Source: Acidovorax sp. FJL06
GTDB lineage: Bacteria > Pseudomonadota > Gammaproteobacteria > Burkholderiales > Burkholderiaceae_C
Assembly (NCBI RefSeq): GCF_003852545.1
Contig: NZ_QAJR01000001.1
Location: 7,051-71,050, forward strand
DNA: 64,000 nucleotides
Direction of reading: 5' to 3'
In this document: positions 30,659 to 39,183 of the stretch, piece by piece
Layout: the number at the start of each line of letters is the position of its first letter
How positions within the stretch are numbered: position 1 is the stretch's first letter
The notes under the pieces: generated by a model
The model's database searches: none
Seen by the model: only the letters and a program-made list of their open reading frames with translations
What the model was told of the DNA's origin: nothing
Made by a program: the position numbers and the translations under genes

Positions 30659-32677
30659 TCAAGCAGCCAGGCGGCGGCGCTTGGCCTCCAGCCGCTCCTC
30701 GTCGCAGCGCGGGCAGAACGGGTGTTCGCCCGCCAGGTAGCCGTGGGTGGGGCAGATGGAGAACGTGGGCGTGACGGTGATGTAGGGCAGGCGGAAGTTC
30801 GTGAGTGCCCTTTTCACCAGGTCGCGGCAGGCGCTGCCGCTGGAGACACGTTCGCCCATGTACAGGTGCAGCACGGTGCCGCCGGTGTACTTGGATTGCA
30901 GCGCCTCCTGGCGCATCAGGGCCTCGAACGGGTCGTCGGTGAAGCCCACGGGCAACTGCGAGGAATTGGTGTAGTAGGGCTGCTCAGCCGTGCCAGCCTG
31001 CAGGATGGCGGGCCAGCGCTTTTTATCTTCTTTGGCGAAGCGGTAGGTGGTGCCTTCGGCGGGTGTGGCCTCCAGGTTGTAGAGGTGGCCGGTTTCTTCC
31101 TGGAAGGCCGTCATGCGCTCGCGCACATGGTCAAGCAGGCGCACCGCGAAGGCGTGGCCCCAGTCGCTGGTGATGTCGTGCTGGTCCGCCGTGAAGTTGC
31201 GGATCATCTCGTTGATGCCGTTCACGCCCAGCGTGGAAAAGTGGTTGCGCAGCGTGCCCAGATACCGCTTGGTGTAGGGGAACAGGCCCTGGTCCATGAG
31301 GCGCTGGATGAGCTTGCGTTTGGTCTCCAGGCTCTGTTTGCCCAACTCCATGAGGCGGTCGAGCGCGGCGAGCAAGCCCGCTTCATCGCCGGCATGCTGG
31401 TAGCCCAGGCGCGCGCAGTTGATGGTGACCACGCCCAGGCTGCCCGTCTGCTCGGCGCTGCCGAACAGGCCGTTGCCGCGCTTCAAGAGTTCACGCAGAT
31501 CGAGCTGCAGGCGGCAGCACATGGAGCGCACCATGTTGGGCTCCAGCTCGGAATTGATGAAGTTCTGGAAGTACGGCAGGCCGTACTTGGCTGTCATCTC
31601 GAACAGCAGCTGCGCGTTTTCGCTCTCCCAGGGGAAATCCTTGGTGATGTTGTACGTGGGGATGGGGAAGGTGAACACCCGGCCCTTGGCGTCGCCCGTG
31701 GTCATCACGTCGATGTAGGCGCGGTTGATGAGGTCCATCTCGGCCTGCAGGTCGCCATAGCAAAACGGCATCTCTTTGCCGGCGATCACGGGCACCTGCT
31801 CGCGCAGGTCGTCGGGGCAGGTCCAGTCGAAGGTGAGGTTGGTGAACGGCGTTTGCGTGCCCCAGCGCGAGGGCACGTTGAGGTTGTAGACCAGCTCCTG
31901 GATGCACTGGCGCACGGCGGCGTAGTCCATGGCATCAATGCGCACGAAGGGCGCCATGTAGGTGTCGAACGACGAAAACGCCTGCGCGCCCGCCCACTCG
32001 TTCTGCAGCGTGCCCAGGAAGTTCACGATCTGCCCCACGGCCGAACTCATGTGCTTGGGCGGCCCCGCCTCCACCTTGCCCGGCACGCCGTTCAGCCCCT
32101 CGTGCAGCAGCGTGCGCAGCGACCAGCCCGCGCAGTAGCCGCTGAGCATGTCGAGGTCGTGGATGTGGAGGTCGCCATTGCGGTGCGCCTCGCCGATCTC
32201 GGGCGTGTAGACATGCGACAGCCAGTAGTTGGCCGTGACCTTGCCCGCCACGTTCAGGATCAGCCCGCCCAGCGAGTAGCCCTGGTTGGCGTTGGCGTTC
32301 ACGCGCCAGTCGGCGCGCGTGAGGTATTCGTTGATGGAGCTTTCCACATCGACCAGCGTTTGCTTGTCGGCGCGCAAGGTGGCGTGTTGCTCGCGGTAGA
32401 CGATGTAGGCGCGCGCCGTGGTCAGGTGGTTGGCGGCGATGAGGGTCTGCTCGGCCACGTCCTGGATCTGCTCGACGGTGGGCGCGTCGCCATGGAAGCG
32501 GTGGATCAGCACCTTGGTGACCTGCGCGGTGAGCAGCGCGGCTTCTTCGGCGCCATATTCGCCCGAGGCCTGGCCCGCACTGGCCAATGCGGCACGGATG
32601 CGTTCGGCGTCAAAAGGAACGCGCTGGCCACTGCGCAACACAACATCGCGGGGCAAGGTGACAAGGGTGGGCGCCAT
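30659..32677 (-). CDS. nrdD: Class III ribonucleotide reductase NrdD, lacking its C-terminus
   Basis: A 672-residue anaerobic ribonucleoside-triphosphate reductase. An ATP-cone lies at 12-100 (VVLRSGQRVPFDAERIRAAL). The catalytic barrel has SMCCRLQLDL (Cys387/388, site of the transient thiyl radical). The zinc site near the end is CPTHGYLAGEHPFCPRC (Cys642, His645, Cys655, Cys658). The protein then stops at residue 672, where homologues continue into the glycyl-radical loop. That segment is encoded by the next ORF. ATG 32677 is used because the ATP-cone starts right after it. Two NrdR boxes lie 32-79 nt upstream. It supplies dNTPs without oxygen. Confidence 0.93.
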   Translation of the reverse strand: MAPTLVTLPRDVVLRSGQRVPFDAERIRAALASAGQASGEYGAEEAALLTAQVTKVLIHRFHGDAPTVEQIQDVAEQTLIAANHLTTARAYIVYREQHATLRADKQTLVDVESSINEYLTRADWRVNANANQGYSLGGLILNVAGKVTANYWLSHVYTPEIGEAHRNGDLHIHDLDMLSGYCAGWSLRTLLHEGLNGVPGKVEAGPPKHMSSAVGQIVNFLGTLQNEWAGAQAFSSFDTYMAPFVRIDAMDYAAVRQCIQELVYNLNVPSRWGTQTPFTNLTFDWTCPDDLREQVPVIAGKEMPFCYGDLQAEMDLINRAYIDVMTTGDAKGRVFTFPIPTYNITKDFPWESENAQLLFEMTAKYGLPYFQNFINSELEPNMVRSMCCRLQLDLRELLKRGNGLFGSAEQTGSLGVVTINCARLGYQHAGDEAGLLAALDRLMELGKQSLETKRKLIQRLMDQGLFPYTKRYLGTLRNHFSTLGVNGINEMIRNFTADQHDITSDWGHAFAVRLLDHVRERMTAFQEETGHLYNLEATPAEGTTYRFAKEDKKRWPAILQAGTAEQPYYTNSSQLPVGFTDDPFEALMRQEALQSKYTGGTVLHLYMGERVSSGSACRDLVKRALTNFRLPYITVTPTFSICPTHGYLAGEHPFCPRCDEERLEAKRRRLAA

Positions 32678-32708
32678 GGGTTCGATCAATCTATGGAACG
32701 GATTAAAA

Positions 32709-32756
32709 ACACTACCTATGGTGTCCACGATACCCATCAAACACCATAGGTAGTTT
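32709..32756 (-). promoter_or_regulatory. Tandem NrdR boxes upstream of nrdD
   Basis: ACACTACCTATGGTGT (32709-32724) and ACACCATAGGTAGTTT (32741-32756) fit the NrdR consensus acaCwAtATaTwGtgt at about 13 and 12 of 16 positions. They start 32 bp apart, the three-turn spacing known for NrdR box pairs, and the second is a near-exact inverted copy of the first. NrdR would repress nrdD when ATP/dATP is ample. Confidence 0.85.
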
Positions 32757-32788
32757 GACCCAACACAAGCGGGACGGTAAGCAAGGGT

Positions 32789-32815
32789 AAAAAAAAGCCG
32801 GCACAAAGGCCGGCG
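32789..32815 (-). terminator. Terminator after hemerythrin gene
   Basis: On the minus strand, CGCCGGCCTTTGTGCCGGC followed by eight T. It isolates the nrdD promoter from the upstream norB-hemerythrin transcript. Confidence 0.85.
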
Positions 32816-32900
32816 AAAGGAAGGTGCCGTCAGGCCCTACCGATGGATCAGGGGTGCATGCGAAGGCATGCAATGGGGGTGCAGGATGGCGTGCGGTGGC

Positions 32901-33329
32901 TCAGCGGCAGTCGGCGGTTTCTTCCTCCTCGATGCGCGGATAAAAGTCATGGTCTTCGCGCTGCATGCGCTCGAACACCCGGCGCAGCACCACGTTGGCC
33001 TCGTCGCGAAAGCCCTGCGCATCGCGGCGCACGGTCTCGGCCGTGTTCCAGCGGCGTGCAAACGCGTCGTAGGCGCTGGCAATCGATGCCATCTCGCTCT
33101 GGTAATGGCGGCCCAGGCGCGCCAGCTCGGGGTTGCCACCGCGCTGCAGCGCGGGGTACAGCACCTGGTCTTCCACGGCCAGATGCAGCTTGATGGTGCC
33201 GCTCATGGCCACGATGCCTTGCGCGATGGCGCTGGCGTTGCCCTGCACGCCCGCATGGGCCAACGCACGCAGCGTGGCAATGCTGCGCAGAATGTCGGTG
33301 TGCTGGTGCTTGAATTTGTCGAGGTTCAT
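32901..33329 (-). CDS. Hemerythrin-domain protein downstream of qNor
   Basis: A 142-residue protein forming one hemerythrin-like four-helix bundle. Candidate di-iron ligands are His in KFKHQHTDI, HLAVEDQVLYPAL (HxxxE), HYQSEM, and HDFYPRIEEEE. Such proteins bind oxygen or NO, or help repair iron centres under nitrosative stress. It starts 77 nt after the norB stop on the same strand and precedes a strong terminator, so it is probably co-transcribed with norB under NorR. It is shorter than YtfE/DnrN and lacks their N-terminal domain. Confidence 0.85.
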   Translation of the reverse strand: MNLDKFKHQHTDILRSIATLRALAHAGVQGNASAIAQGIVAMSGTIKLHLAVEDQVLYPALQRGGNPELARLGRHYQSEMASIASAYDAFARRWNTAETVRRDAQGFRDEANVVLRRVFERMQREDHDFYPRIEEEETADCR

Positions 33330-33406
33330 GGTCGGGTGTCCTTGTGGGATGAAGAGGTCCATGCGCTGCCACGGCTTGTGGCGGTGGCAACGCAAGGGAA
33401 GGGCCT

Positions 33407-35689
33407 TCAGCGGCGGGCCTGGGCCAGGTAGGGGCCTGCTTCGGCCGGGGCCCGCGAGCCGAACACACCGCTCACCACCTGCCAGGCCATGGCCAGCGCG
33501 CCGACGATGAAGACCACGTCGCCGAAGGTGCGCACCCAGCGCAGCGTCTGGATGAAGGGCTGCTGCATGAACTCTTCGCCCCGGGCGTACCACAGGCCTT
33601 CGCTCACGCTGGCGTGGAACTGGAACAGGGCAATGGGGAACAGGCTGGTGGCGATCATCAGCACCAGGCCGGCGTTGAGCCACCAGAAGCCCGTCTTCAT
33701 GAGCCGCTCGCTGAACACCAGCTGCGGCCGGATGTAGCGCAGCACCAGCAGCGTGAACCCGAGCGCCAGGAAGCCATACACCCCGAACAGCGCGGCATGG
33801 GCATGCACCGGCGTGGTGTTCAGGCCCTGCACGTAGTACAGCGAGATCGGCGGGTTGATCATGAAGCCGAAGACGCCCGCGCCCAGCATGTTCCAGAAGG
33901 CCACGGCCACGAAGCACATCAGCGGCCAGCGCAGGCGGGCCATCCAGGGCGTGCGGTGCTGCAGGCGCCAGTGTTCCCAGGCCTCGTGGCCCAGCACGAC
34001 CAGCGGCACCACTTCGAGCGCGCTGAAGGCTGCGCCCACGGCCATCACCGGCGTGGTGGTGCCTGCAAAGTACAGGTGGTGGAAGGTGCCGGGCACGCCG
34101 CCCAGCATGAACAGCGAGGCCGAGGCCAGGCTGGCCGTGGTGGCCATGCGCACCGACACCAGCCCCAGCGTCGAGAAGATGAAGGCGAGCGCCGTGGTGG
34201 CGAAGACCTCGAAGAAGCCCTCCACCCACAGGTGCACCACCCACCAGCGCCAGTACTCCATCACCGACAGGTGGGTGCGCTCGCCGTAGAAGAAACCCGC
34301 GCCGTAGAACAGGCCGATGGCCACCACCGAGGCCGTCAGCAGCGCCAGCAGGTTCTTGTCACCACCCGGTGTGCGCAGCGCCGGGACGATGCCGCGCAGC
34401 ATCAACACCAGCCAGAAGGCGATGCCGGTGAATTTGCCGATCTGCCACAGGCGGCCCAGGTCCACGTATTCATAGCCCTGGTGGCCCAGCCAGAAGTTCC
34501 ACTCGGGCGGCATGATCTGCGCGATGGCCAGGTAGTTGCCCGTGAACGAGCCCACGACCACCACCACCAGCGCCCAGAACAGGATGTCCACGCCCAGCTT
34601 CTGCCAGGCGGGGTCCTTGCCCCCATTGATGAGCGGCGCGAGGAACAGGCCAGCAGCCAGGAAGCCCGTGGCGATCCAGAACAGCGCGCTCTGGATGTGC
34701 CAGGTGCGCACCAGCGAATACGGGAACCACTGCGACACGTTGATGCCGTAGAACTGCTGGCCTTCCACCGTGTAGTGGGCCGTGAAGCCGCCCAGCAGCA
34801 CCTGGAAGCTGAACAGCGCCACGATGAGGAACAAATACTTGCCCAGGGCGCGCTGCGAGGGCGTGAGCGGCACGCGCGAGAGCGGGTCGTGCTGGGGTGG
34901 CGTGGGCTCCACCTCGTCGTGCTTGCGCAGGAAGGACCAGCCCCACACGAGGAAGCCCACGCCCGCCATCATCACGACCACACTCATCACCGACCAGACC
35001 ATGTTCTCGGCCGTGGGCTTGTTGCCGATCAGCGGCTCATGGGGCCAGTTGTTGGTGTACGTTGCCGTGGTGCCAGGGCGCTCGGTGGCGGCGGCCCAGG
35101 CCGTCCAGAAGAAGAAGCCCGTCATCTGCGCGCGCCGCTCGGCGCTGGGCAGGGTGTTCTCCTTCATGGCGAAATGTTCGCGGGTCTTGTGCAGCGCGGG
35201 CACGTCGCTGAACAGCTGGTCGTAGTACAGCGCGGTCATCGCGATCGCATCGGCCCGGGTGGACGACACCATGGCCACGCCCGTTTCGGGGTTGTAGGTG
35301 TTGGTGCGGTACTCGGTCTTCATGCGGTCGCGCAGCACGGCCTGGGCTGCGGCATCCAGCTCGGCAAAGGGTTTGCCATGCGCACGTTCGGCCGCGACAT
35401 CAAGCCAGGCCGTGAGCTCGCGGTGCAGCCAGTCGGCCGTCCAGTCGGGTGCCTGGTAAGCGCCGTGGCCCCAGATGGAGCCCAGCTGCATGCCCCCCAC
35501 CGACTGCCAGGCGGTCTGGCCGTCGAGGATGCTGTCGTGGGTGAAAAGCACTTCACCCCCTGCCGTGGCGATCTTCGCGGGGATGGGCGGCGCGGTGCGG
35601 TAGACCTCGGCACCGTAGTAGCCCAGCAGGCTGAAGGTGACGATGAGCACGCCGATCAGCGTGAACCAGAGCTTGCGGTAGTTACCCAT
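33407..35689 (-). CDS. norB: Quinol-dependent nitric oxide reductase (qNor)
   Basis: A 760-residue membrane protein reducing NO to N2O with quinol. The N-terminal extension (about 1-220) replaces NorC: one helix, then a periplasmic domain with GGMQLGSIWGHGAYQAPDWTADW. The catalytic part has about 12 helices, with metal ligands in RTWHIQSALFW, EGFFEVFATTALAFIF, and HHLYFAGTT. The length fits qNor, not the two-subunit cNor, and no norC is near. ATG 35689 (MGNYRKLWFT) is used. It is divergent from norR across 229 bp with sigma-54 and NorR sites, and is followed by a hemerythrin gene. Confidence 0.95.
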   Translation of the reverse strand: MGNYRKLWFTLIGVLIVTFSLLGYYGAEVYRTAPPIPAKIATAGGEVLFTHDSILDGQTAWQSVGGMQLGSIWGHGAYQAPDWTADWLHRELTAWLDVAAERAHGKPFAELDAAAQAVLRDRMKTEYRTNTYNPETGVAMVSSTRADAIAMTALYYDQLFSDVPALHKTREHFAMKENTLPSAERRAQMTGFFFWTAWAAATERPGTTATYTNNWPHEPLIGNKPTAENMVWSVMSVVVMMAGVGFLVWGWSFLRKHDEVEPTPPQHDPLSRVPLTPSQRALGKYLFLIVALFSFQVLLGGFTAHYTVEGQQFYGINVSQWFPYSLVRTWHIQSALFWIATGFLAAGLFLAPLINGGKDPAWQKLGVDILFWALVVVVVGSFTGNYLAIAQIMPPEWNFWLGHQGYEYVDLGRLWQIGKFTGIAFWLVLMLRGIVPALRTPGGDKNLLALLTASVVAIGLFYGAGFFYGERTHLSVMEYWRWWVVHLWVEGFFEVFATTALAFIFSTLGLVSVRMATTASLASASLFMLGGVPGTFHHLYFAGTTTPVMAVGAAFSALEVVPLVVLGHEAWEHWRLQHRTPWMARLRWPLMCFVAVAFWNMLGAGVFGFMINPPISLYYVQGLNTTPVHAHAALFGVYGFLALGFTLLVLRYIRPQLVFSERLMKTGFWWLNAGLVLMIATSLFPIALFQFHASVSEGLWYARGEEFMQQPFIQTLRWVRTFGDVVFIVGALAMAWQVVSGVFGSRAPAEAGPYLAQARR

Positions 35690-35805
35690 GGCGGGCCTCC
35701 TGCTGCATCCGAACAACAACGGGGTGGCGCCAGCGCGCCGCAGGGGATCGGGGTCTTGTGGTCATGGCTTTTTTGAACGGGTGAATCGGTGTCACTACCC
35801 CTATC

Positions 35806-35820
35806 GCAAGCGGCGGGCCA
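35806..35820 (-). promoter_or_regulatory. Sigma-54 promoter of norB
   Basis: On the minus strand TGGCCCGCCGCTTGC fits the consensus TGGCACG-N4-TTGC with one mismatch, including the invariant GG and GC. Start would be near 35794, about 105 nt before the norB ATG. It is correctly placed relative to three NorR sites. Confidence 0.85.
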
Positions 35821-35861
35821 GGGCTGAAGAGCCATCAAATCAAGCACTTACAGCGGTCATG

Positions 35862-35918
35862 GTTTTTTTCACCATTTTCAAATAGGGTCTAATTCACCCA
35901 ACAAAGGTAAATATCACC
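35862..35918. promoter_or_regulatory. Three NorR enhancer sites
   Basis: Three exact GGT-N7-ACC sequences: 35862-35874, 35886-35898, and 35906-35918. They are centred about 74, 98 and 118 nt upstream of the predicted norB start site. This motif and the number of sites match NorR targets described for Ralstonia. The third abuts the norR ATG at 35919, so NorR may repress itself. A near-match (GGT-N7-CCC) lies at 35788-35800. Confidence 0.85.
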
Positions 35919-37484
35919 ATGGACCACAGCCCCCTGTTGGCCGATCTGGCCACCGATCTGCCCCAGGCTGTGCGCCTGCAGCGGCTGGTGGACCACCTGC
36001 GCACCCGCTTTCACTGCGGGGCCGTGGCACTGTTGCAGCTGGAGGAAGACCACCTGCGCCCCGTGGCCGTGGATGGCCTGGTGCGCGAGGCGCTGGGCCG
36101 GCGCTTCGCCATCGGCCAGCACCCCCGGCTTGCGGCCATCCTGGCGCGGCGCGAGGTGACCTGCTTCGATCACGACAGCACCCTGCCCGACCCCTACGAC
36201 GGCCTACTCGACACCCTGGTGGGCGAGCCCCTGCCCGTGCACGACTGCATGGGCGTGGGCCTGCAGGTGGACGGCCAGCCCTGGGGCGTGCTGACGCTCG
36301 ACGCGCTGCAGACCGGCACCTTTGGCGAGGCCGCACGCGCGGCGCTGGCCGACTGCAAGGTGCTGGTGGAGGCGGCCGTGCGCATCTCGCGGCTGGAGCG
36401 CGAGGTGCAGGCGCTGCGCAGCGCCCCCCACACCCGCAGCGCCGACGACGAGCGCGCCCCCCGCGCGGGCGACGGCGACATGGAAATCATCGGCCAGAGC
36501 GAGCCCCTGTTGCGCCTGCTGCACGAACTGGAGGTGGTGGCGGGCTCGGACCTGCCCGTGCTGCTGCTGGGCGAAACCGGCGTGGGCAAGGAGCTGTTCG
36601 CGCGCCTGCTGCACCGCCAGTCTCCGCGCCGCACCAAGCCCCTGGTGCATGTGAACTGCGCGGCGCTGCCCGAGTCGCTGGCCGAGAGCGAACTCTTCGG
36701 CCACGTGCGCGGCGCATTCTCCGGCGCGGTGACCGACCGGCCCGGGCGCTTCGAGGCGGCCGAGGGCGGCACGCTGTTCCTCGACGAGGTGGGCGAGCTG
36801 CCGCTGGCCGTGCAAGCCAAGCTGCTGCGCACGCTGCAGAACGGCGAGATCCAGCGCCTGGGCGCCGACCGCCCGCGCCGCGTTCATGTCCGCGTGATCG
36901 CCGCCACCAACCGCAACCTGCGCGAGCAGGTACGCGATGGCGCCTTCCGCGCCGACCTGTACCACCGGCTGTCGGTGTACCCCGTGCCCATCCCGCCGCT
37001 GCGCGAGCGGGGCAACGACGTGCTGCTGATTGCGGGCCGCTTCCTGGAGCTCAACCGTGCGCGCCTGGGCCTGCGCAGCCTGCGGCTGTCGGCCAGCGCG
37101 CAGGAGGCGCTGCGCCGCTACCCCTGGCCCGGCAACATCCGCGAACTGGAGCATGTGATCAGCCGCGCAGCCCTCAAGGCCCTGAGCCGGGGCGTGAACC
37201 GCGCCGACATCGTGACGCTGGAGCCGGCGCTGCTCGACCTGGATGCCGAGGCCACCACGGCGGCGCCCCTCGCCGCCCCCGCCGAGGCATCGGCCTTGGC
37301 CCCCCAGCCCCCCGCATTGCCCGCCCCCACCGGCCCGCTGCGCAACGCCGTGGACGCCTGCCAGCGCGCCTGCATCGCCGCGGCCCTGGCGCAGCACCAG
37401 GGCAACTGGGCGCAGGCGGCGCGTGCACTGGAGCTGGACGCGAGCAACCTGCACAAGCTGGCGCGCCGGCTGGGCATCAAGTGA
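35919..37484 (+). CDS. norR: NO-responsive sigma-54 activator NorR
   Basis: A 521-residue regulator with three domains. A GAF domain (about 20-165) would sense NO at a mononuclear iron; Cys110 in [12 protein letters not shown] is one likely conserved residue. The AAA+ domain (about 188-430) has Walker A GETGVGKE, Walker [13 protein letters not shown], and a GAFSGA loop. The usual sequence is GAFTGA, so Thr is replaced by Ser at the sigma-54 contact. A Fis-type HTH is at the end ([23 protein letters not shown]). It is divergent from norB and should activate it. Confidence 0.95.
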   Translation: MDHSPLLADLATDLPQAVRLQRLVDHLRTRFHCGAVALLQLEEDHLRPVAVDGLVREALGRRFAIGQHPRLAAILARREVTCFDHDSTLPDPYDGLLDTLVGEPLPVHDCMGVGLQVDGQPWGVLTLDALQTGTFGEAARAALADCKVLVEAAVRISRLEREVQALRSAPHTRSADDERAPRAGDGDMEIIGQSEPLLRLLHELEVVAGSDLPVLLLGETGVGKELFARLLHRQSPRRTKPLVHVNCAALPESLAESELFGHVRGAFSGAVTDRPGRFEAAEGGTLFLDEVGELPLAVQAKLLRTLQNGEIQRLGADRPRRVHVRVIAATNRNLREQVRDGAFRADLYHRLSVYPVPIPPLRERGNDVLLIAGRFLELNRARLGLRSLRLSASAQEALRRYPWPGNIRELEHVISRAALKALSRGVNRADIVTLEPALLDLDAEATTAAPLAAPAEASALAPQPPALPAPTGPLRNAVDACQRACIAAALAQHQGNWAQAARALELDASNLHKLARRLGIK

Positions 37485-37485
37485 T

Positions 37486-37517
37486 GCTTCTTTTTTGATA
37501 GCCATCAGCGCTTACCC
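37486..37517. repeat. Copy of dispersed repeat after norR
   Basis: TTTTTTGATAGCCATCAGCGCTTACCCAGC: the AGCTAT-like and AGCGCTT modules, just past the norR stop. It precedes the short leader of the threonine ammonia-lyase gene. Confidence 0.55.
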
Positions 37518-37595
37518 AGCCTGCCCTGGCGGCCATTTTTCTGCAGCCCCCTTCGGCCCGCACTTTCTCCGGGCTGCCTGCGCCACAATGGCGCC

Positions 37596-38795
37596 ATGCT
37601 GACCCTCCAAGACATCCGCGACGCCGCCACCCGCCTGCAAGGCCAGGTGCTGGACACCCCCTGTGTGGAATCCAAGACGCTCTCGCAGATCGTGGGCGCG
37701 CAGGTGTTCCTCAAGTTCGAGAACCTGCAGTTCACGGCGTCCTTCAAGGAGCGTGGCGCCTGCAACCGGCTCACGCGGCTGACCGACGAAGAGCGCACAC
37801 GCGGCGTGGTGGCTATGAGCGCCGGCAACCACGCCCAGGGCGTGGCCTACCACGCGCAGCGCCTGGGCCTGCGCGCAGTGATCGTGATGCCGCGCTTCAC
37901 GCCCGGCGTGAAGGTAGAACGCACGCGCGGCTTTGGCGCCGAGGTGGTGCTGCACGGCGACACCCTGGAAGAAGCCCGCCAGCATGCCTACACATTGGCC
38001 GACACCCAGGGCCTGACCTTCGTGCATCCGTATGACGACGAGGCCATCGCGGCCGGCCAGGGCACGGTGGCGCTGGAGATGCTGGCCGCCCAGCCCGACC
38101 TGGACATGCTGGTCGTCGCCATTGGCGGCGGCGGGCTCATCGCCGGCATGGCCACGGCCGCCAAGGCGCTCAAGCCGGGCATCGAGATCGTGGGCGTGCA
38201 GGCGTCACGGTTCCCGTCCATGGTCAACGCCGTGCGCCACACGCAGCACCCCATGGGCCAATCCACCATCGCCGAAGGCATTGCCGTGGGCACACCGGGC
38301 AAGATCACCCAGGAGGTGGTGCAGCGCCTGGTGGACGACCTGCTGCTGGTGGATGAAGGCGACATCGAGCAGGCCGTGCTGATGCTGCTGGAGATCGAAA
38401 AGACGCTGGTCGAAGGCGCAGGCGCCGCCGGACTGGCCGCGCTGGTGCGCCACCCCGAGCGCTTCCAGGGCAAGCGCGTGGGGCTGGTGCTCAGTGGCGG
38501 CAACATCGACCCGCTGCTGCTGGCGGCCATCATCGAACGCGGCATGGTGCGCTCGGGGCGCCTGGCGCGCATCAAGGTCAGCGCGCGCGACGTGCCGGGC
38601 GTGCTGGCGCGCATCACGGCCACCGTGGCCGACGCGGGCGCCAACATCGGCGAGGTGCACCACCAGCGCGCCTTCACCTTGCTGGCCGCGCAGAACGTAG
38701 AGATCGAACTGGTGCTGCAGACCCGCAGCAAGGCCCATGTGGACGAGGTGTTGGGGCGGCTGCGCGCAGCGGGCATGGAGGCCGTGCTGATCTGA
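37596..38795 (+). CDS. ilvA: Threonine ammonia-lyase with ACT domain
   Basis: A 399-residue fold-type II PLP enzyme. The PLP lysine is Lys51 (TASFKERGACN), with AMSAGNHAQGVAYHA and the phosphate loop IGGGGLIAG. A single ACT domain ends the protein (about 325-399, RDVPGVLARITATVADAGANI). It deaminates threonine to 2-oxobutyrate for isoleucine synthesis. One short ACT domain and 400 residues match the TdcB-like, TIGR01127 type, rather than the 500-residue E. coli IlvA. It has its own short leader after norR. Confidence 0.92.
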   Translation: MLTLQDIRDAATRLQGQVLDTPCVESKTLSQIVGAQVFLKFENLQFTASFKERGACNRLTRLTDEERTRGVVAMSAGNHAQGVAYHAQRLGLRAVIVMPRFTPGVKVERTRGFGAEVVLHGDTLEEARQHAYTLADTQGLTFVHPYDDEAIAAGQGTVALEMLAAQPDLDMLVVAIGGGGLIAGMATAAKALKPGIEIVGVQASRFPSMVNAVRHTQHPMGQSTIAEGIAVGTPGKITQEVVQRLVDDLLLVDEGDIEQAVLMLLEIEKTLVEGAGAAGLAALVRHPERFQGKRVGLVLSGGNIDPLLLAAIIERGMVRSGRLARIKVSARDVPGVLARITATVADAGANIGEVHHQRAFTLLAAQNVEIELVLQTRSKAHVDEVLGRLRAAGMEAVLI

Positions 38796-38939
38796 GCAGG
38801 TGCGGACGCAACCGAACCCACCATTCCCGCGCGAACACGCCCGATCCGCTCACACCAACGGCCCCTGGCACGGTTTTGTGCCCTGCACGGACGGTCGCGG
38901 CTAGAATTGCGCAAGTTTTAAGCATCTGGAGCCACCACC

Positions 38940-39086
38940 ATGTCTGACCACAGCACCTCGCACGCCCCTCAAACACACTCGGCCGACGCCGTGGAAAATG
39001 TGGTGCCGCTGATGCCCATCGTGCTGCCCGTCGTGGGCGGCATCATGATGTTCCTGCTGGCCTTCATCGCCGTGATGATGGCCTGA
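38940..39086 (+). CDS. 48-residue single-helix membrane peptide
   Basis: Too short for usual ORF listings. ATG 38940 has TGGAG 8 nt upstream. The product has a polar, His-rich N-terminus ([10 protein letters not shown]), Asp/Glu near 16-19, and one hydrophobic helix (about 22-46, [20 protein letters not shown]) rich in Met. A TAGAAT-like -10 sits at about 38901, and a strong terminator follows at 39120, so it looks like a small independent transcript. It could be a small subunit of a respiratory or other membrane complex. I do not recognise it. Confidence 0.7.
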   Translation: MSDHSTSHAPQTHSADAVENVVPLMPIVLPVVGGIMMFLLAFIAVMMA

Positions 39087-39119
39087 TGGCTCTGGCGGTC
39101 ACCGCCAACTGCCACGACC

Positions 39120-39144
39120 AGCCCCGCAGCGCGGGGCTTTTTTT
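39120..39144 (+). terminator. Terminator after small membrane peptide
   Basis: AGCCCCGC AGC GCGGGGCT followed by a run of seven T. It separates the peptide gene from queC. Confidence 0.9.
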
Positions 39145-39183
39145 CGTCCCGCACACCCGTTTGATCCGCTGAGGAGACTTCCC

